This document shows positions 8,564 through 16,064 of a stretch of 35,873 nt of DNA, piece after piece. This DNA is from Gammaproteobacteria bacterium. Lineage in GTDB: Bacteria > Pseudomonadota > Gammaproteobacteria > Steroidobacterales > GCA-2729495. The stretch covers positions 1 to 35,873 of the forward strand of contig JAPUGB010000017.1 of assembly GCA_027293165.1 (NCBI GenBank), read 5' to 3'. The position numbers were made by a program, and so were the translations under genes. The notes under the pieces were generated by a model. That model had not been told where the DNA came from. It saw only the letters and a list, made by a program, of their open reading frames with translations, and made no database searches. Numbering within the stretch: the stretch's first letter is position 1; the number at the start of each line of letters is the position of its first letter.

Positions 8564-8953
8564 ATGCCTGACGATGATCGGCCGCTGTCGCCGCATCTCG
8601 GTATCTACAAGTGGGAAGTCAGCAATACCATGTCGATCCTGCACAGGATGACGGGCGTATTCCTGTCTATTGGCGCGGTCGTTTTTGTCGCTTGGCTGTT
8701 CGCGTTGGCTACCAATGAATCGACCTACGACGGGATGATGGGGTTGATCTGCAGTCCGCTCGGCTTGTTGCTGACGCTGGGGTGGACCTTCTGCTTTTTC
8801 TATCATTTCAGTAACGGCATTCGACATTTGGTCTGGGACGTAGGCTACGGATTCGATCCGCGAGTGGCGAGATTCTCGGGATGGTTTGTGTTGATTTTCG
8901 CGCTGCTGCTGACGGTGGGATTCTGGTTGACTGTGGTGGGCATTGCCTCGTGA
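8564..8953 (+). CDS. sdhC: Succinate dehydrogenase cytochrome b556 subunit SdhC
   Basis: SdhC is one of two membrane anchors of complex II, which bind heme b and ubiquinone in the inner membrane. The 129-residue protein shows the family N-terminus RPLSPHLGIYKW, SILHRMTG (24-31, whose Ser and Arg match quinone-site residues of E. coli SdhC) and three membrane helices. In the second helix HFSNGIRHLVWD starts at His81, at the place of the E. coli heme-ligand region. Its TGA overlaps the sdhD GTG (GTGA), so the two anchors are probably translationally coupled. The upstream neighbour encodes an SDHAF4-like assembly factor. Confidence 0.95.
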   Translation: MPDDDRPLSPHLGIYKWEVSNTMSILHRMTGVFLSIGAVVFVAWLFALATNESTYDGMMGLICSPLGLLLTLGWTFCFFYHFSNGIRHLVWDVGYGFDPRVARFSGWFVLIFALLLTVGFWLTVVGIAS

Positions 8954-9336
8954 ACCTGCGATCATCGCTTCGCATGGTCTTGGGCCTGGGATCGGCGAAA
9001 CACGGGACGGGACATTGGTGGGCGCAGCGGGTAACGGCTGCCGCATTGATTCCACTGGGCCTGTGGTTTGCGATTTCGCTGCTGGGGTTGCCAGTTGCGG
9101 ATTACAGCGCGGTCCGGTCTTGGCTCGCGCAACCGTTGAATTCTACTCTGATGATCTTGTTAATCGTCAGCGTGTTGCATCATTCACAGCTCGGTGTGCA
9201 GGTGGTCGTTGAAGATTATGTTCACGATGACTCGCTGAAATTTATGACGCTAACCGTATCCAGGCTTCTGCACGTCGCTTTAGCCGTTGCCGCAATCTAT
9301 GCGCTCATTTCTATCGCCTTAGGTTCTGCAACGTGA
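8950..9336 (+). CDS. sdhD: Succinate dehydrogenase membrane anchor subunit SdhD
   Basis: SdhD pairs with SdhC to anchor complex II and complete the heme and quinone sites. I choose the GTG at 8950, overlapping the sdhC stop as GTGA, which yields 128 residues. The frame extends upstream to 8881 but that part is sdhC sequence read in another frame. The N-terminal segment [17 protein letters not shown] is typical of proteobacterial SdhD, and [16 protein letters not shown] carries the conserved His and the Asp-Tyr pair (89-90) of the heme/quinone region. Three membrane segments are visible. The gene ends in another GTGA overlap, with sdhA. Confidence 0.93.
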   Translation: MNLRSSLRMVLGLGSAKHGTGHWWAQRVTAAALIPLGLWFAISLLGLPVADYSAVRSWLAQPLNSTLMILLIVSVLHHSQLGVQVVVEDYVHDDSLKFMTLTVSRLLHVALAVAAIYALISIALGSAT

Positions 9337-11120
9337 GCGGCGGTTACGAGTTCGATGATCACAGCTACGATGTTGTCGTCGTTGGTGCAGGTGGTGCGGG
9401 GCTGCGCGCGACGGTCGGTTTGGCTGAATCGGGCCTGTCGACCGCATGCATAACCAAAGTATTTCCAACGCGCAGTCATACAGTTGCCGCGCAGGGCGGT
9501 ATCAGTGCAGCACTTGGCAACATGGGCGAGGACGATTGGCGCTGGCACATGTACGACACCGTAAAAGGCTCTGATTGGCTTGGCGACCAGGATGCGATCG
9601 AATACATGTGCAAGGAAGCGGCCGGCGCGGTGATTGAGTTGGAACATTACGGTGTTCCGTTTTCGCGCACTGAACTGGGCACGATATACCAGCGACCTTT
9701 CGGTGGCATGACGACGCACTTTGGTGAGGGTATCGCCCAGCGGACCTGTGCTGCTGCCGATCGTACCGGTCATGCGATGCTGCATAGCCTGTACCAGCAA
9801 TCGCTCAAGCATGAAGCGACGTTTTTCATCGAATATTTCGCCATCGACCTGATCATGGAAGACGGGGCCTGCCGGGGTGTTGTGGCTCTGGATATGGCGA
9901 CCGGCAGAGTTCACCGGTTCCGGGCGCATAAGGTCATTCTGGCAACCGGCGGTTACGGGCGCGCCTATTTTTCTTGCACATCCGCGCATACCTGCACCGG
10001 TGACGGCAACGCGATGGTACTGCGGGCCGGTTTGCCGCTGCAGGATATGGAGTTCGTGCAATTTCATCCGACCGGAATATACGGAGCCGGGATGCTGATC
10101 ACCGAGGGATCCCGGGGTGAGGGGGGTTACCTGACTAATTCAGACGGTGAACGCTTCATGGAACGCTACGCGCCGAATGCCAAGGACCTGGCATCCCGTG
10201 ACGTCGTCAGCCGCGCGATGACGCTAGAGATTCGTGAAGGTCGGGGTGTCGGTGACAATAAGGATCACATTTTCCTGCACCTCGAACACCTGGGACCGGA
10301 AGTCATTGACGAACGACTCCCGGGAATCGCAGAAACGGCCAGAATATTTGCCGGTGTAGACATCACCCGGGAGCCAATTCCGGTATTGCCTACCGTCCAC
10401 TACAACATGGGTGGCGTGCCAACCAACTATCATGGTGACGTGTTGACCCGAGTCGCCGATGATCCAAACGTTATGGTGCCGGGACTAATGGCCGTCGGCG
10501 AAGCCGCCTGCGTGTCCGTGCATGGCGCCAATCGTTTGGGCTCGAATTCGCTGCTCGATCTCGTCATATTCGGTCGCGCTGCCGCGCGTCGCTGCGCCGA
10601 TACGATATCGAAGTCCGGGCAATACCGCCCATTACCCGCTGATGCAGGCAGTGAGGCGATCGCGAGGTTGGAGCGTTTGCGCAATGCCAACGGTAGTCGG
10701 CCTACGGCCGAGATACGGCTCGAGATGCAGCGCATCATGCAAAGCCACGCTGCGGTATTTCGAACCGGCGAGACTCTGCGGGAAGGCTTGGAGATGCTGT
10801 CGGCCTGCTTCGATTCGTTCTCGGACGTCAATGTGTCGGATCGATCGTTGATCTGGAACACCGATCTTATAGAAACTCTGGAGTTGGAGAATTTGCTGGC
10901 ACAGGCGATGGCGACGATTGCCAGCGCGCTGAATCGTAAGGAGAGCCGGGGCGCACAGGCGCGCGAGGACTACCCTGAACGCGACGACGTGAACTGGATG
11001 AAGCATACTCTTGCGTGGGTCGATAGTTCCGGAAAGGTCGCGCTGGACTACCGGCCGGTGCATCAGGAGACGCTTACTGATGAAGTTGAACCGATACCAC
11101 CGAAGGCGCGAGTCTATTAG
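9333..11120 (+). CDS. sdhA: Succinate dehydrogenase flavoprotein subunit SdhA
   Basis: SdhA oxidises succinate to fumarate in the TCA cycle and passes electrons to SdhB. The 595-residue protein begins at a GTG inside the sdhD stop. It has the dinucleotide-binding GAGGAG (18-23) and [10 protein letters not shown] with His49, the predicted site of covalent FAD attachment. Catalytic-region motifs [36 protein letters not shown] and [13 protein letters not shown] are all intact. Covalent flavinylation needs SdhE, encoded three genes downstream of this one's partner set, and an SDHAF4-like factor is encoded upstream, so the assembly machinery is local. Confidence 0.98.
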   Translation: MSGGYEFDDHSYDVVVVGAGGAGLRATVGLAESGLSTACITKVFPTRSHTVAAQGGISAALGNMGEDDWRWHMYDTVKGSDWLGDQDAIEYMCKEAAGAVIELEHYGVPFSRTELGTIYQRPFGGMTTHFGEGIAQRTCAAADRTGHAMLHSLYQQSLKHEATFFIEYFAIDLIMEDGACRGVVALDMATGRVHRFRAHKVILATGGYGRAYFSCTSAHTCTGDGNAMVLRAGLPLQDMEFVQFHPTGIYGAGMLITEGSRGEGGYLTNSDGERFMERYAPNAKDLASRDVVSRAMTLEIREGRGVGDNKDHIFLHLEHLGPEVIDERLPGIAETARIFAGVDITREPIPVLPTVHYNMGGVPTNYHGDVLTRVADDPNVMVPGLMAVGEAACVSVHGANRLGSNSLLDLVIFGRAAARRCADTISKSGQYRPLPADAGSEAIARLERLRNANGSRPTAEIRLEMQRIMQSHAAVFRTGETLREGLEMLSACFDSFSDVNVSDRSLIWNTDLIETLELENLLAQAMATIASALNRKESRGAQAREDYPERDDVNWMKHTLAWVDSSGKVALDYRPVHQETLTDEVEPIPPKARVY

Positions 11121-11147
11121 ATAGCCGTCAGGTTCTGCGAGGACACA

Positions 11148-11930
11148 ATGGCCCAGTTCATTCTTCCACCAAACTCTCGAGTCGAGAAGGGTAAAACCTT
11201 CAGGGCCGAAAATGGGACGGCCAATATTCGCCGCTTTCTCGTGTATCGCTACGACCCTGACGGCGATGAAAACCCTCGGCTCGATACCTATGAACTGGAC
11301 ATGAACGACTGCGGCCCCATGGTGCTCGATGCGCTGATCAAGATAAAAAACGAGATCGACCCGACTCTTACATTCAGGCGCTCATGTCGGGAAGGAATTT
11401 GCGGTTCCTGCGCGATGAATATTGCAGGCGTCAATACGCTTGCGTGTACGTATGCCAACGAAGACATAAAGGGCGATATCAAAGTGTATCCGCTGCCACA
11501 TATGCCTATCGTTAAAGATCTGGTTCCGGACCTCAGCAATTTCTACGCTCAGTACGCGTCAATCAAACCGTGGCTACAGACTCGAACGCCTGCACCGCCG
11601 GATCGGGAGCGGCTGCAAAGCAAGGCGGACCAGGAAAAGATCGACTCACCGTCTGCGTGTATCCTTTGCGCATGCTGCTCGACGAGTTGCCCGAGTTACT
11701 GGTGGAACAGCGAAAAGTTTCTGGGTCCAGCGGTGCTGTTAGCTGCTTTCCGATGGCTCGTTGATACCCGGGATGAAGCGACCGGTGAAAGGCTGGATGA
11801 TCTGGAGGATTCCTTCAAGCTGTACAGATGTCACACGATCATGAACTGTACGAATGCCTGTCCAAAGGATCTTAACCCGGCCAGAGCAATCGCCGAGACG
11901 AAAAAAATGCTGATCGCCCGTCGTCATTAG
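11148..11930 (+). CDS. sdhB: Succinate dehydrogenase iron-sulfur subunit SdhB
   Basis: SdhB carries electrons from FAD to ubiquinone through three Fe-S clusters. The 260-residue protein has the [2Fe-2S] ligands Cys80, Cys85, Cys88 and Cys100 (CREGICGSC and a later Cys). The [4Fe-4S] ligands are Cys171, Cys174, Cys177 and Cys238, and the [3Fe-4S] ligands are Cys181, Cys228 and Cys234, in the same spacing as E. coli SdhB. It is about 20 residues longer than the E. coli protein at the N-terminus. A good ribosome-binding site (GAGGA) lies just before ATG 11148, and the gene follows sdhA after 27 bases. Confidence 0.98.
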   Translation: MAQFILPPNSRVEKGKTFRAENGTANIRRFLVYRYDPDGDENPRLDTYELDMNDCGPMVLDALIKIKNEIDPTLTFRRSCREGICGSCAMNIAGVNTLACTYANEDIKGDIKVYPLPHMPIVKDLVPDLSNFYAQYASIKPWLQTRTPAPPDRERLQSKADQEKIDSPSACILCACCSTSCPSYWWNSEKFLGPAVLLAAFRWLVDTRDEATGERLDDLEDSFKLYRCHTIMNCTNACPKDLNPARAIAETKKMLIARRH

Positions 11931-11982
11931 CCGGCGTGCGGAAGCGTAGGTTCAGCACCGCCGCCAGATTCACTACCTGCCC

Positions 11983-12252
11983 ATGACAGCTACGGAGCCT
12001 AACACTGAGTCGGCCGACGTCGATCTATCGCGTCTGAAGTGGCGTTGCCGCCGCGGCATGCGCGAACTTGATGTATTACTCGAACGTTTCCTCGAGCGCC
12101 AGTATGCGGCAGCAAGTGCGGAAATTCAGGCGGCATTTGCGCGGCTGCTTAGCCTGCCGGATCCGGAGATATTCGCGTTGATCATGGGTCGTCAGATCGC
12201 CGATGATCCGCAGCTGCGTGATGTCATCCAACGGCTTCGTCACTCCCATTGA
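11983..12252 (+). CDS. sdhE: FAD assembly factor SdhE (YgfY/CptB family)
   Basis: An 89-residue all-helical protein of the SdhE family (DUF339; mitochondrial SDHAF2). It promotes covalent FAD attachment to SdhA and related flavoproteins. The hallmark RGxxE motif is present as RRGMRELD near residues 24-31, followed by FLERQY and the late block LLSLPDPEIFALIMG. It lies about 50 bases after sdhB, so it is probably the last but one gene of the sdh operon. Its 3' end overlaps the next gene by about 30 bases. In E. coli sdhE is far from sdhCDAB, so physical linkage here supports the functional link. Confidence 0.93.
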   Translation: MTATEPNTESADVDLSRLKWRCRRGMRELDVLLERFLERQYAAASAEIQAAFARLLSLPDPEIFALIMGRQIADDPQLRDVIQRLRHSH

Positions 12253-12643
12253 GATCCGCCCGGCGCGGCTGTTCGCGCTGACCTATCTGAGTCTGCAAGG
12301 GGGTGCTGCGGCACTGGCGAGCATGCTGACCCCGATCCCGGCCGCGCCGCGCCTGTTGCTTTGCAGCGCGGTGCTGCTCATGTCCATGCAGGCGATCCGG
12401 CGGTATTGGTGGCGGCAGCGCTACCGTCGCCTCATCCTGGCCGAAACCGGTGAGTGGCGCCTGGCCGACGCGGATGGAACAGAGCACCGCCTGGAGCTTC
12501 TCAGACGCCGCAGTTTCTGGTTCGCCTGGCTGGTTGGCTTGAGCTTCAGGCGTGAGCGCACCCTCATCCGCGTTTGGGTAACACCCCGATCAGCAGGTCC
12601 GGACAATTGGCGTCTACTTCAGACTCGATTACGTTTCCCATGA
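12221..12643 (+). CDS. YgfX-like small membrane protein (CptA/toxin-like family)
   Basis: A 140-residue protein with two adjacent hydrophobic segments near the N-terminus (about 14-50) followed by an Arg-rich soluble part containing WRLADADGTEHRLELL and WRLLQTRLR. This layout, and the position overlapping the 3' end of sdhE, match YgfX (DUF1434). E. coli YgfX (CptA) was described as an inner-membrane toxin paired with YgfY and affecting MreB/FtsZ; YgfY is now known as SdhE, so the toxin role is debated. The ATG at 12221 overlaps sdhE by 32 bases; an ATG at 12203 is also possible. Sequence conservation in this family is low, so the call rests strongly on context. Confidence 0.7.
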   Translation: MSSNGFVTPIEIRPARLFALTYLSLQGGAAALASMLTPIPAAPRLLLCSAVLLMSMQAIRRYWWRQRYRRLILAETGEWRLADADGTEHRLELLRRRSFWFAWLVGLSFRRERTLIRVWVTPRSAGPDNWRLLQTRLRFP

Positions 12644-12710
12644 CGGCCGCAACGGGCCGGGTTGGGCTCGGGCTTTCACTGGGCACAACCAGCGGCCGTC
12701 CCGGTTGGCG

Positions 12711-12716
12711 TACAAT
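12711..12716 (+). promoter_or_regulatory. Candidate sigma-70 -10 element (TACAAT) upstream of rpoE
   Basis: TACAAT lies in the ygfX-rpoE gap and is followed closely by CCCCGG. A similar TACAAT with CCCCGG occurs ahead of rseC at 15183. No good -35 is present at 17 bases, so this is weak. It could supply a basal housekeeping transcript of rpoE. Confidence 0.25.
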
Positions 12717-12781
12717 GATCCCCGGCTGCGGCGCAGCGGCCCGGAGGATGTGATCGAACGCACAAAAATGGCGTTTCCGTC

Positions 12782-12808
12782 GAACTTTCCACGACGGGAT
12801 CAGTCTAT
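12782..12808 (+). promoter_or_regulatory. Predicted sigma-E promoter of rpoE (autoregulation)
   Basis: GAACTT at 12782-12787, 16 bases, then TCTAT at 12804-12808. This reproduces the -35 and -10 layout of sigma-E promoters; as I recall the E. coli rpoE promoter, it has GAACTT-N16-TCTAA. The start site would be near 12814, about 64 bases before the rpoE ATG at 12878. The -10 lies inside the first copy of a 27-bp-spaced direct repeat. Confidence 0.7.
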
Positions 12809-12843
12809 CCGGTTGCCATGACAGGATCAGTTTATCCGGCTGC
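12793..12843. repeat. Tandem direct repeat with internal dyad, two copies, period 27 bp
   Basis: Two 24-base copies start at 12793 and 12820 and differ at three positions. Each contains GGATCAGTYTATCCGG (12797-12812 and 12824-12839) with a small dyad GGAT-N6-ATCC. The first copy covers the predicted sigma-E -10; the second lies in the 5' leader of rpoE. They could be operator half-sites, RNA hairpins, or the trace of a short duplication. Confidence 0.6.
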
Positions 12844-12877
12844 TGCTTCCCAAGGCTTGAGACCCAAGAGGACTGCA

Positions 12878-13459
12878 ATGGGCAACAAGACTAGCGATCA
12901 GCTGTTGGTGGAGCGCGTCAAGGCTGGCGACAAAAGCGCCTATGACCTGCTCGTGCTCAAGTATCAGCACAAGATCGTTAAGTTGATTATGCGATATGTG
13001 CGTGATCCGTCCGAGGCCTTGGATGTGTCTCAGGAGGCTTTTTTGAAAGCCTATCGGGCGCTGCCGAAATTTCGAGGCGACAGCGCCTTCTACACCTGGC
13101 TGTACAGGATTGCGATCAATACGGCAAAAAATCATATGGTGGCGGCCCGTCGGCGACCCTTGGAGTATGCGTCCGATATTCACGACCCTGAGAATTTCGA
13201 ATGGCATGCCAGTTTGCAGGACACGGATTCTCCGGAAGGCCAGGCCTTAAGTGATGAACTGCGTCGTACGGTGGAGAATGCGATCGGATCTCTTCCTGAT
13301 GACTTGAGAACGGCTATCATGTTGCGTGAACTGGATGGCTTGAGTTATACGGAAATTTCCCAAGCGATGGATTGTCCCGTTGGGACGGTGCGATCGCGCA
13401 TATTTCGGGCAAGAGAGGCGATCGACAAAAAAATTAGTCCGCTGCTGGATGAATCGTAG
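12878..13459 (+). CDS. rpoE: RNA polymerase sigma-E factor (ECF, RpoE/AlgU)
   Basis: This 193-residue extracytoplasmic-function sigma factor directs the envelope-stress regulon. Region 2 shows YQHKIVKLIMRY and FLKAYRALPKFRGDSAFYTW; region 4 shows LPDDLRTAIMLRELDGLSY and the recognition helix GTVRSRIFRAREAID, close to identical to E. coli RpoE. I choose ATG 12878 because it has a strong ribosome-binding site (AAGAGGA) and gives the family N-terminus. The frame is open to 12818, but that part overlaps the predicted promoter leader. The anti-sigma gene rseA follows 24 bases later, then rseB and rseC, so the cluster carries its own negative control. The upstream sigma-E promoter suggests positive autoregulation. 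Confidence 0.97.
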   Translation: MGNKTSDQLLVERVKAGDKSAYDLLVLKYQHKIVKLIMRYVRDPSEALDVSQEAFLKAYRALPKFRGDSAFYTWLYRIAINTAKNHMVAARRRPLEYASDIHDPENFEWHASLQDTDSPEGQALSDELRRTVENAIGSLPDDLRTAIMLRELDGLSYTEISQAMDCPVGTVRSRIFRAREAIDKKISPLLDES

Positions 13460-13483
13460 AGCACACGCGATAAGAGTTATGGA

Positions 13484-14074
13484 ATGACACAGACTATCGA
13501 AGAACAGATTTCGGCATTTTGCGACGGCGAGTTGCCCGATGAAGAGTTCGAACTTCTCTTGCGCCGTTTGGAGCGCACGGAGGCGCATAGCGCGACTTTG
13601 GCGAGGTATTCTCTGATCGGCGAGTTGATTCGCGGTGAAGTAGTGGATCAGCGCTTAACCACCCTGCGCAGCAATGTCATGGAAGCCGTGGCAGAAAATC
13701 TGGAGCCCCAGGACCGGTTTGTCGGTCGCAGGCTTCGACAGATAGGCGCCCGCGTTATGCCCGGCATCGCCGGCGGCGGAATTGCAGCAACGGTGGCTAT
13801 TCTCGCGCTGCTGAGCTTCAGCTCGTTCAATTCGGGTAAGCAATCCGGGCCGATCGCTGAGCCAACAGTGGCCAACATCGTCGAGGCTGGAACGGTTTTC
13901 GACCCCGAGAAAAAATACAGTTATACAGTGCCGGCCCCCAGTGCGCGAAAAGCTGATATTGCCCCAGCACGGTTGACCAGTTATCTGGTGTCGCACGGCG
14001 AGTACGCGCGCACGTTTCCCTGGACCGTAATGGACTCGCGGATCGTGGCTCAGCAGGCGGATGCGGAAGATTAG
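13484..14074 (+). CDS. rseA: Anti-sigma-E factor RseA (MucA-like)
   Basis: A 196-residue single-pass inner-membrane protein that holds RpoE inactive. The cytoplasmic N-terminal domain shows the family pattern EEQISAFCDGELPDEEFELLL, then LIGELIRG. A hydrophobic segment at about 93-113 is the membrane span, and the periplasmic domain contains LTSYLVSHGEYA, like MucA. In E. coli, envelope stress leads to sequential cleavage by DegS and RseP, releasing RpoE; neither protease gene is in this window. The rseB start lies inside the end of rseA with a 14-base overlap, consistent with coupled synthesis of the two partners. Confidence 0.93.
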   Translation: MTQTIEEQISAFCDGELPDEEFELLLRRLERTEAHSATLARYSLIGELIRGEVVDQRLTTLRSNVMEAVAENLEPQDRFVGRRLRQIGARVMPGIAGGGIAATVAILALLSFSSFNSGKQSGPIAEPTVANIVEAGTVFDPEKKYSYTVPAPSARKADIAPARLTSYLVSHGEYARTFPWTVMDSRIVAQQADAED

Positions 14075-15131
14075 TGCGCAACTGATACCCGGTCGGATCA
14101 GCGTTAAGGCACGACCACGCCAAGTCTACGGTCACCCGGTTCTTTTCGTTGTTGCCGCTGTCATCCTGTCGATAGCGCCATGGCCCGCTAGCGCGAGTGA
14201 TGGTCCCCGCGATTGGCTGAAACGCATGGACCACGCGGTGGAATACCTGAACTATGAAGGGACGCTGGTTCACATGCACGCTGGTCGCGCCGATACCTAT
14301 CAGATTTATCATCGTGTCGAGGACGGCGCGGTTACGGAACGGTTGGTAGCGCTGGACGGCGCTGGCAGGGAAATCATCCGTAATCAGGATGAAGTGACCT
14401 GTATATTCCCGGACCAGCAGACTGTGGTCGTCGAAAAGCGCCGGGATCGAGACAGCGGCCAGAGTCCCTTACGAGCGAGTTTGCCGGCGTATTCACAATC
14501 GGGCGAGCGTTACTATCAGTTTTCGCTGGTTCGGTCCGAGCGCGTCGCTGGACGTGACGCGCGACTCATCGCGATCCGCCCAAAGGATAATTACCGGTAT
14601 GGCTACAGATTGTGGCTGGACGAGGCGACCGCAATGCCTCTGAAGTCCCAATTACGCAGTGAGGAAACCGGCAATTCCGTCGAGGAAATTTTGTTCGCCA
14701 ATATCAGCCTGCCCGAGCGAGTGTCTGCTGATCGCGTCAGGTCGTCGCTGGTAACCGACCAATTTTCTTGGCTCCGCGCAGAAAATTCAGCGCCATCAGC
14801 GCTGGAAGAGTCTGTTGACGCGCATTGGCGTGCTATGGAGCTGCCACCCGGGTTCATGCTCACAGCAGCCAAAGTGGAACTTTTGACGGATGCAGCATCA
14901 CCTCGGCACCACATCGTCTACACGGACGGTTTGGCCACTGTATCTGTGTTTATAGATGTCACCGTAGCGGCGTCTGAGCAGGCAGAGGGTGTGTCGAAAA
15001 TCGGGACGGCCAATGCATATTCCACCATGCATGATGGATGGTTGGTCACCGCCGTTGGTCAGGTGCCGCTCCGCACTGTTCAAATGATCTCACTGTCCGT
15101 GCGGTCCGTTCCCGGCGAATCCAGCGACTGA
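14061..15131 (+). CDS. rseB: Periplasmic sigma-E regulator RseB (MucB)
   Basis: RseB binds the periplasmic domain of RseA and shields it from DegS; lipopolysaccharide or mislocalised lipoproteins relieve this. The 356-residue protein has a positively charged N-terminus, a hydrophobic stretch and a likely signal peptidase I site after ASA near residue 46. The mature part shows MDHAVEYLNYEGTLVHMH, DNYRYGYRLWLDE and AKVELLTD, spanning the LolA-like N-terminal and smaller C-terminal domains. The long n-region before the signal suggests that a later start may be used; candidate starts between 14061 and the hydrophobic segment cannot be separated by eye. It overlaps rseA by 14 bases. Confidence 0.92.
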   Translation: MRKISAQLIPGRISVKARPRQVYGHPVLFVVAAVILSIAPWPASASDGPRDWLKRMDHAVEYLNYEGTLVHMHAGRADTYQIYHRVEDGAVTERLVALDGAGREIIRNQDEVTCIFPDQQTVVVEKRRDRDSGQSPLRASLPAYSQSGERYYQFSLVRSERVAGRDARLIAIRPKDNYRYGYRLWLDEATAMPLKSQLRSEETGNSVEEILFANISLPERVSADRVRSSLVTDQFSWLRAENSAPSALEESVDAHWRAMELPPGFMLTAAKVELLTDAASPRHHIVYTDGLATVSVFIDVTVAASEQAEGVSKIGTANAYSTMHDGWLVTAVGQVPLRTVQMISLSVRSVPGESSD

Positions 15132-15182
15132 GACCCGGCCGGTTTTGCACGCATTTGCATTTCCGCGAGCGCCGCGCTCCGG

Positions 15183-15188
15183 TACAAT
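15183..15188 (+). promoter_or_regulatory. Candidate -10 element (TACAAT) ahead of rseC
   Basis: TACAAT followed by CCCCGG lies 36 bases before the rseC ATG within the 92-base rseB-rseC gap. No good -35 is seen at the usual distance (TTGCAT at 15155 is 22 bases away). The larger gap here than between the preceding genes makes a separate promoter conceivable. Confidence 0.3.
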
Positions 15189-15223
15189 CCCCGGCGGTTG
15201 TTTAGTGACGTGAGTTCGAACAG

Positions 15224-15697
15224 ATGATTGTCCGGCGGGGCCGCATTACAGCTAACGATGGCGAGTTGATTGGGATTAGGGCCGAACTTCCCGTGAGTTG
15301 CGCGGCCTGTGGCGACGGTGGGGGGTGTGGTGCCCTTGCCCTGGCCAGTCTGTTCGGCAGGCTGGGCCCCGCGGTCGTTCAGGTCCAGCGTCCACCCGGC
15401 CAGCAGTGCCGTATCGGTGACAGGGTGACCATTTCGATATCGGAGAGAAAATTGCTGAGACTCTCGGTTATCGCCTACCTGCTGCCAGTGGCGAGCCTCG
15501 TTCTCGGCGCCTGGCTGGGCGAGACGATTGCGCCGCCGGCCACGGCGGACCTTTGGAGCGCTACCGGTGGTGCCTTGGGTCTGGCGGCCGCAGTCGCGAT
15601 TCTGCGGCTGTGTGAACGCATCAGTCCCCAATACGGCGGTGCCTGCCAGGTGTGTGTAGCCGGGCAGCGTGTCGTGGCCGACGATCCATTGCGTTGA
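15224..15697 (+). CDS. rseC: RseC/MucC family inner-membrane protein
   Basis: A 157-residue protein with an N-terminal Cys-rich segment, SCAACGDGGGCG (Cys26, Cys29, Cys35), and a central pair of membrane helices (about 80-125), followed by a short tail. This is the RseC/MucC layout. RseC is a minor positive modulator of sigma-E activity in E. coli and is linked to redox systems such as the reducer of SoxR; its chemistry is not settled. The position after rseB is the standard one. A short gene for a thioredoxin-fold protein begins 15 bases after its stop. Confidence 0.9.
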   Translation: MIVRRGRITANDGELIGIRAELPVSCAACGDGGGCGALALASLFGRLGPAVVQVQRPPGQQCRIGDRVTISISERKLLRLSVIAYLLPVASLVLGAWLGETIAPPATADLWSATGGALGLAAAVAILRLCERISPQYGGACQVCVAGQRVVADDPLR

Positions 15698-15712
15698 TAG
15701 CGGGCGGATGCC

Positions 15713-15958
15713 GTGCGCGAATTCGTCGTTTACAGCCGCCGTGGCTGTCACCTTTGCGAGATCATGCTTGAGGAACTGGAGCCGTTGTGCCGTGGGCGTG
15801 CTCGAATACAGGTGCGTGATATTGATACCCGCGAGGAATGGATCAAGAGTTTCGGCAAGGTGGTGCCGGTTTTGTATTCTGGTGAGGAGGAAATCTGTCG
15901 TTTTCACCTCGAGCGTCAAGCCGTACTGGACGAAATGTCCAGGGACGAATCATCGTGA
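15713..15958 (+). CDS. Glutaredoxin-like protein (DUF836 family)
   Basis: An 81-residue protein starting at GTG 15713. It has a thioredoxin-type fold with an N-terminal beta strand, a CHLC active-site motif (Cys12 and Cys15), the turn VVPVL with its cis-proline type block near 51-55, and no other domains. DUF836 glutaredoxin-like proteins are common between the sigma-E cluster and lepA/lepB in Pseudomonas-type genomes. The substrate is unknown; a thiol-disulfide role is inferred from the CxxC motif. In many relatives mucD (degP) precedes this gene and lepA follows it; neither is here. Confidence 0.88.
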   Translation: MREFVVYSRRGCHLCEIMLEELEPLCRGRARIQVRDIDTREEWIKSFGKVVPVLYSGEEEICRFHLERQAVLDEMSRDESS

Positions 15959-16064
15959 CCGCAGCGACAAGTTGTTCGGGGTTGGCCGAATATAGCGGTT
16001 GCGATGATTAGCTTGCACTGAATCTTTGCATGACCAATAGTATGGGTGCTTGGAGGAGCAGTTG

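Noticed and set aside
8561-9055. Minus-strand open frame of about 164 residues over sdhC and sdhD
   Set aside because: Its translation is Gln/Arg/Pro-rich and resembles no family, while both sdhC and sdhD on the plus strand have clear motifs.
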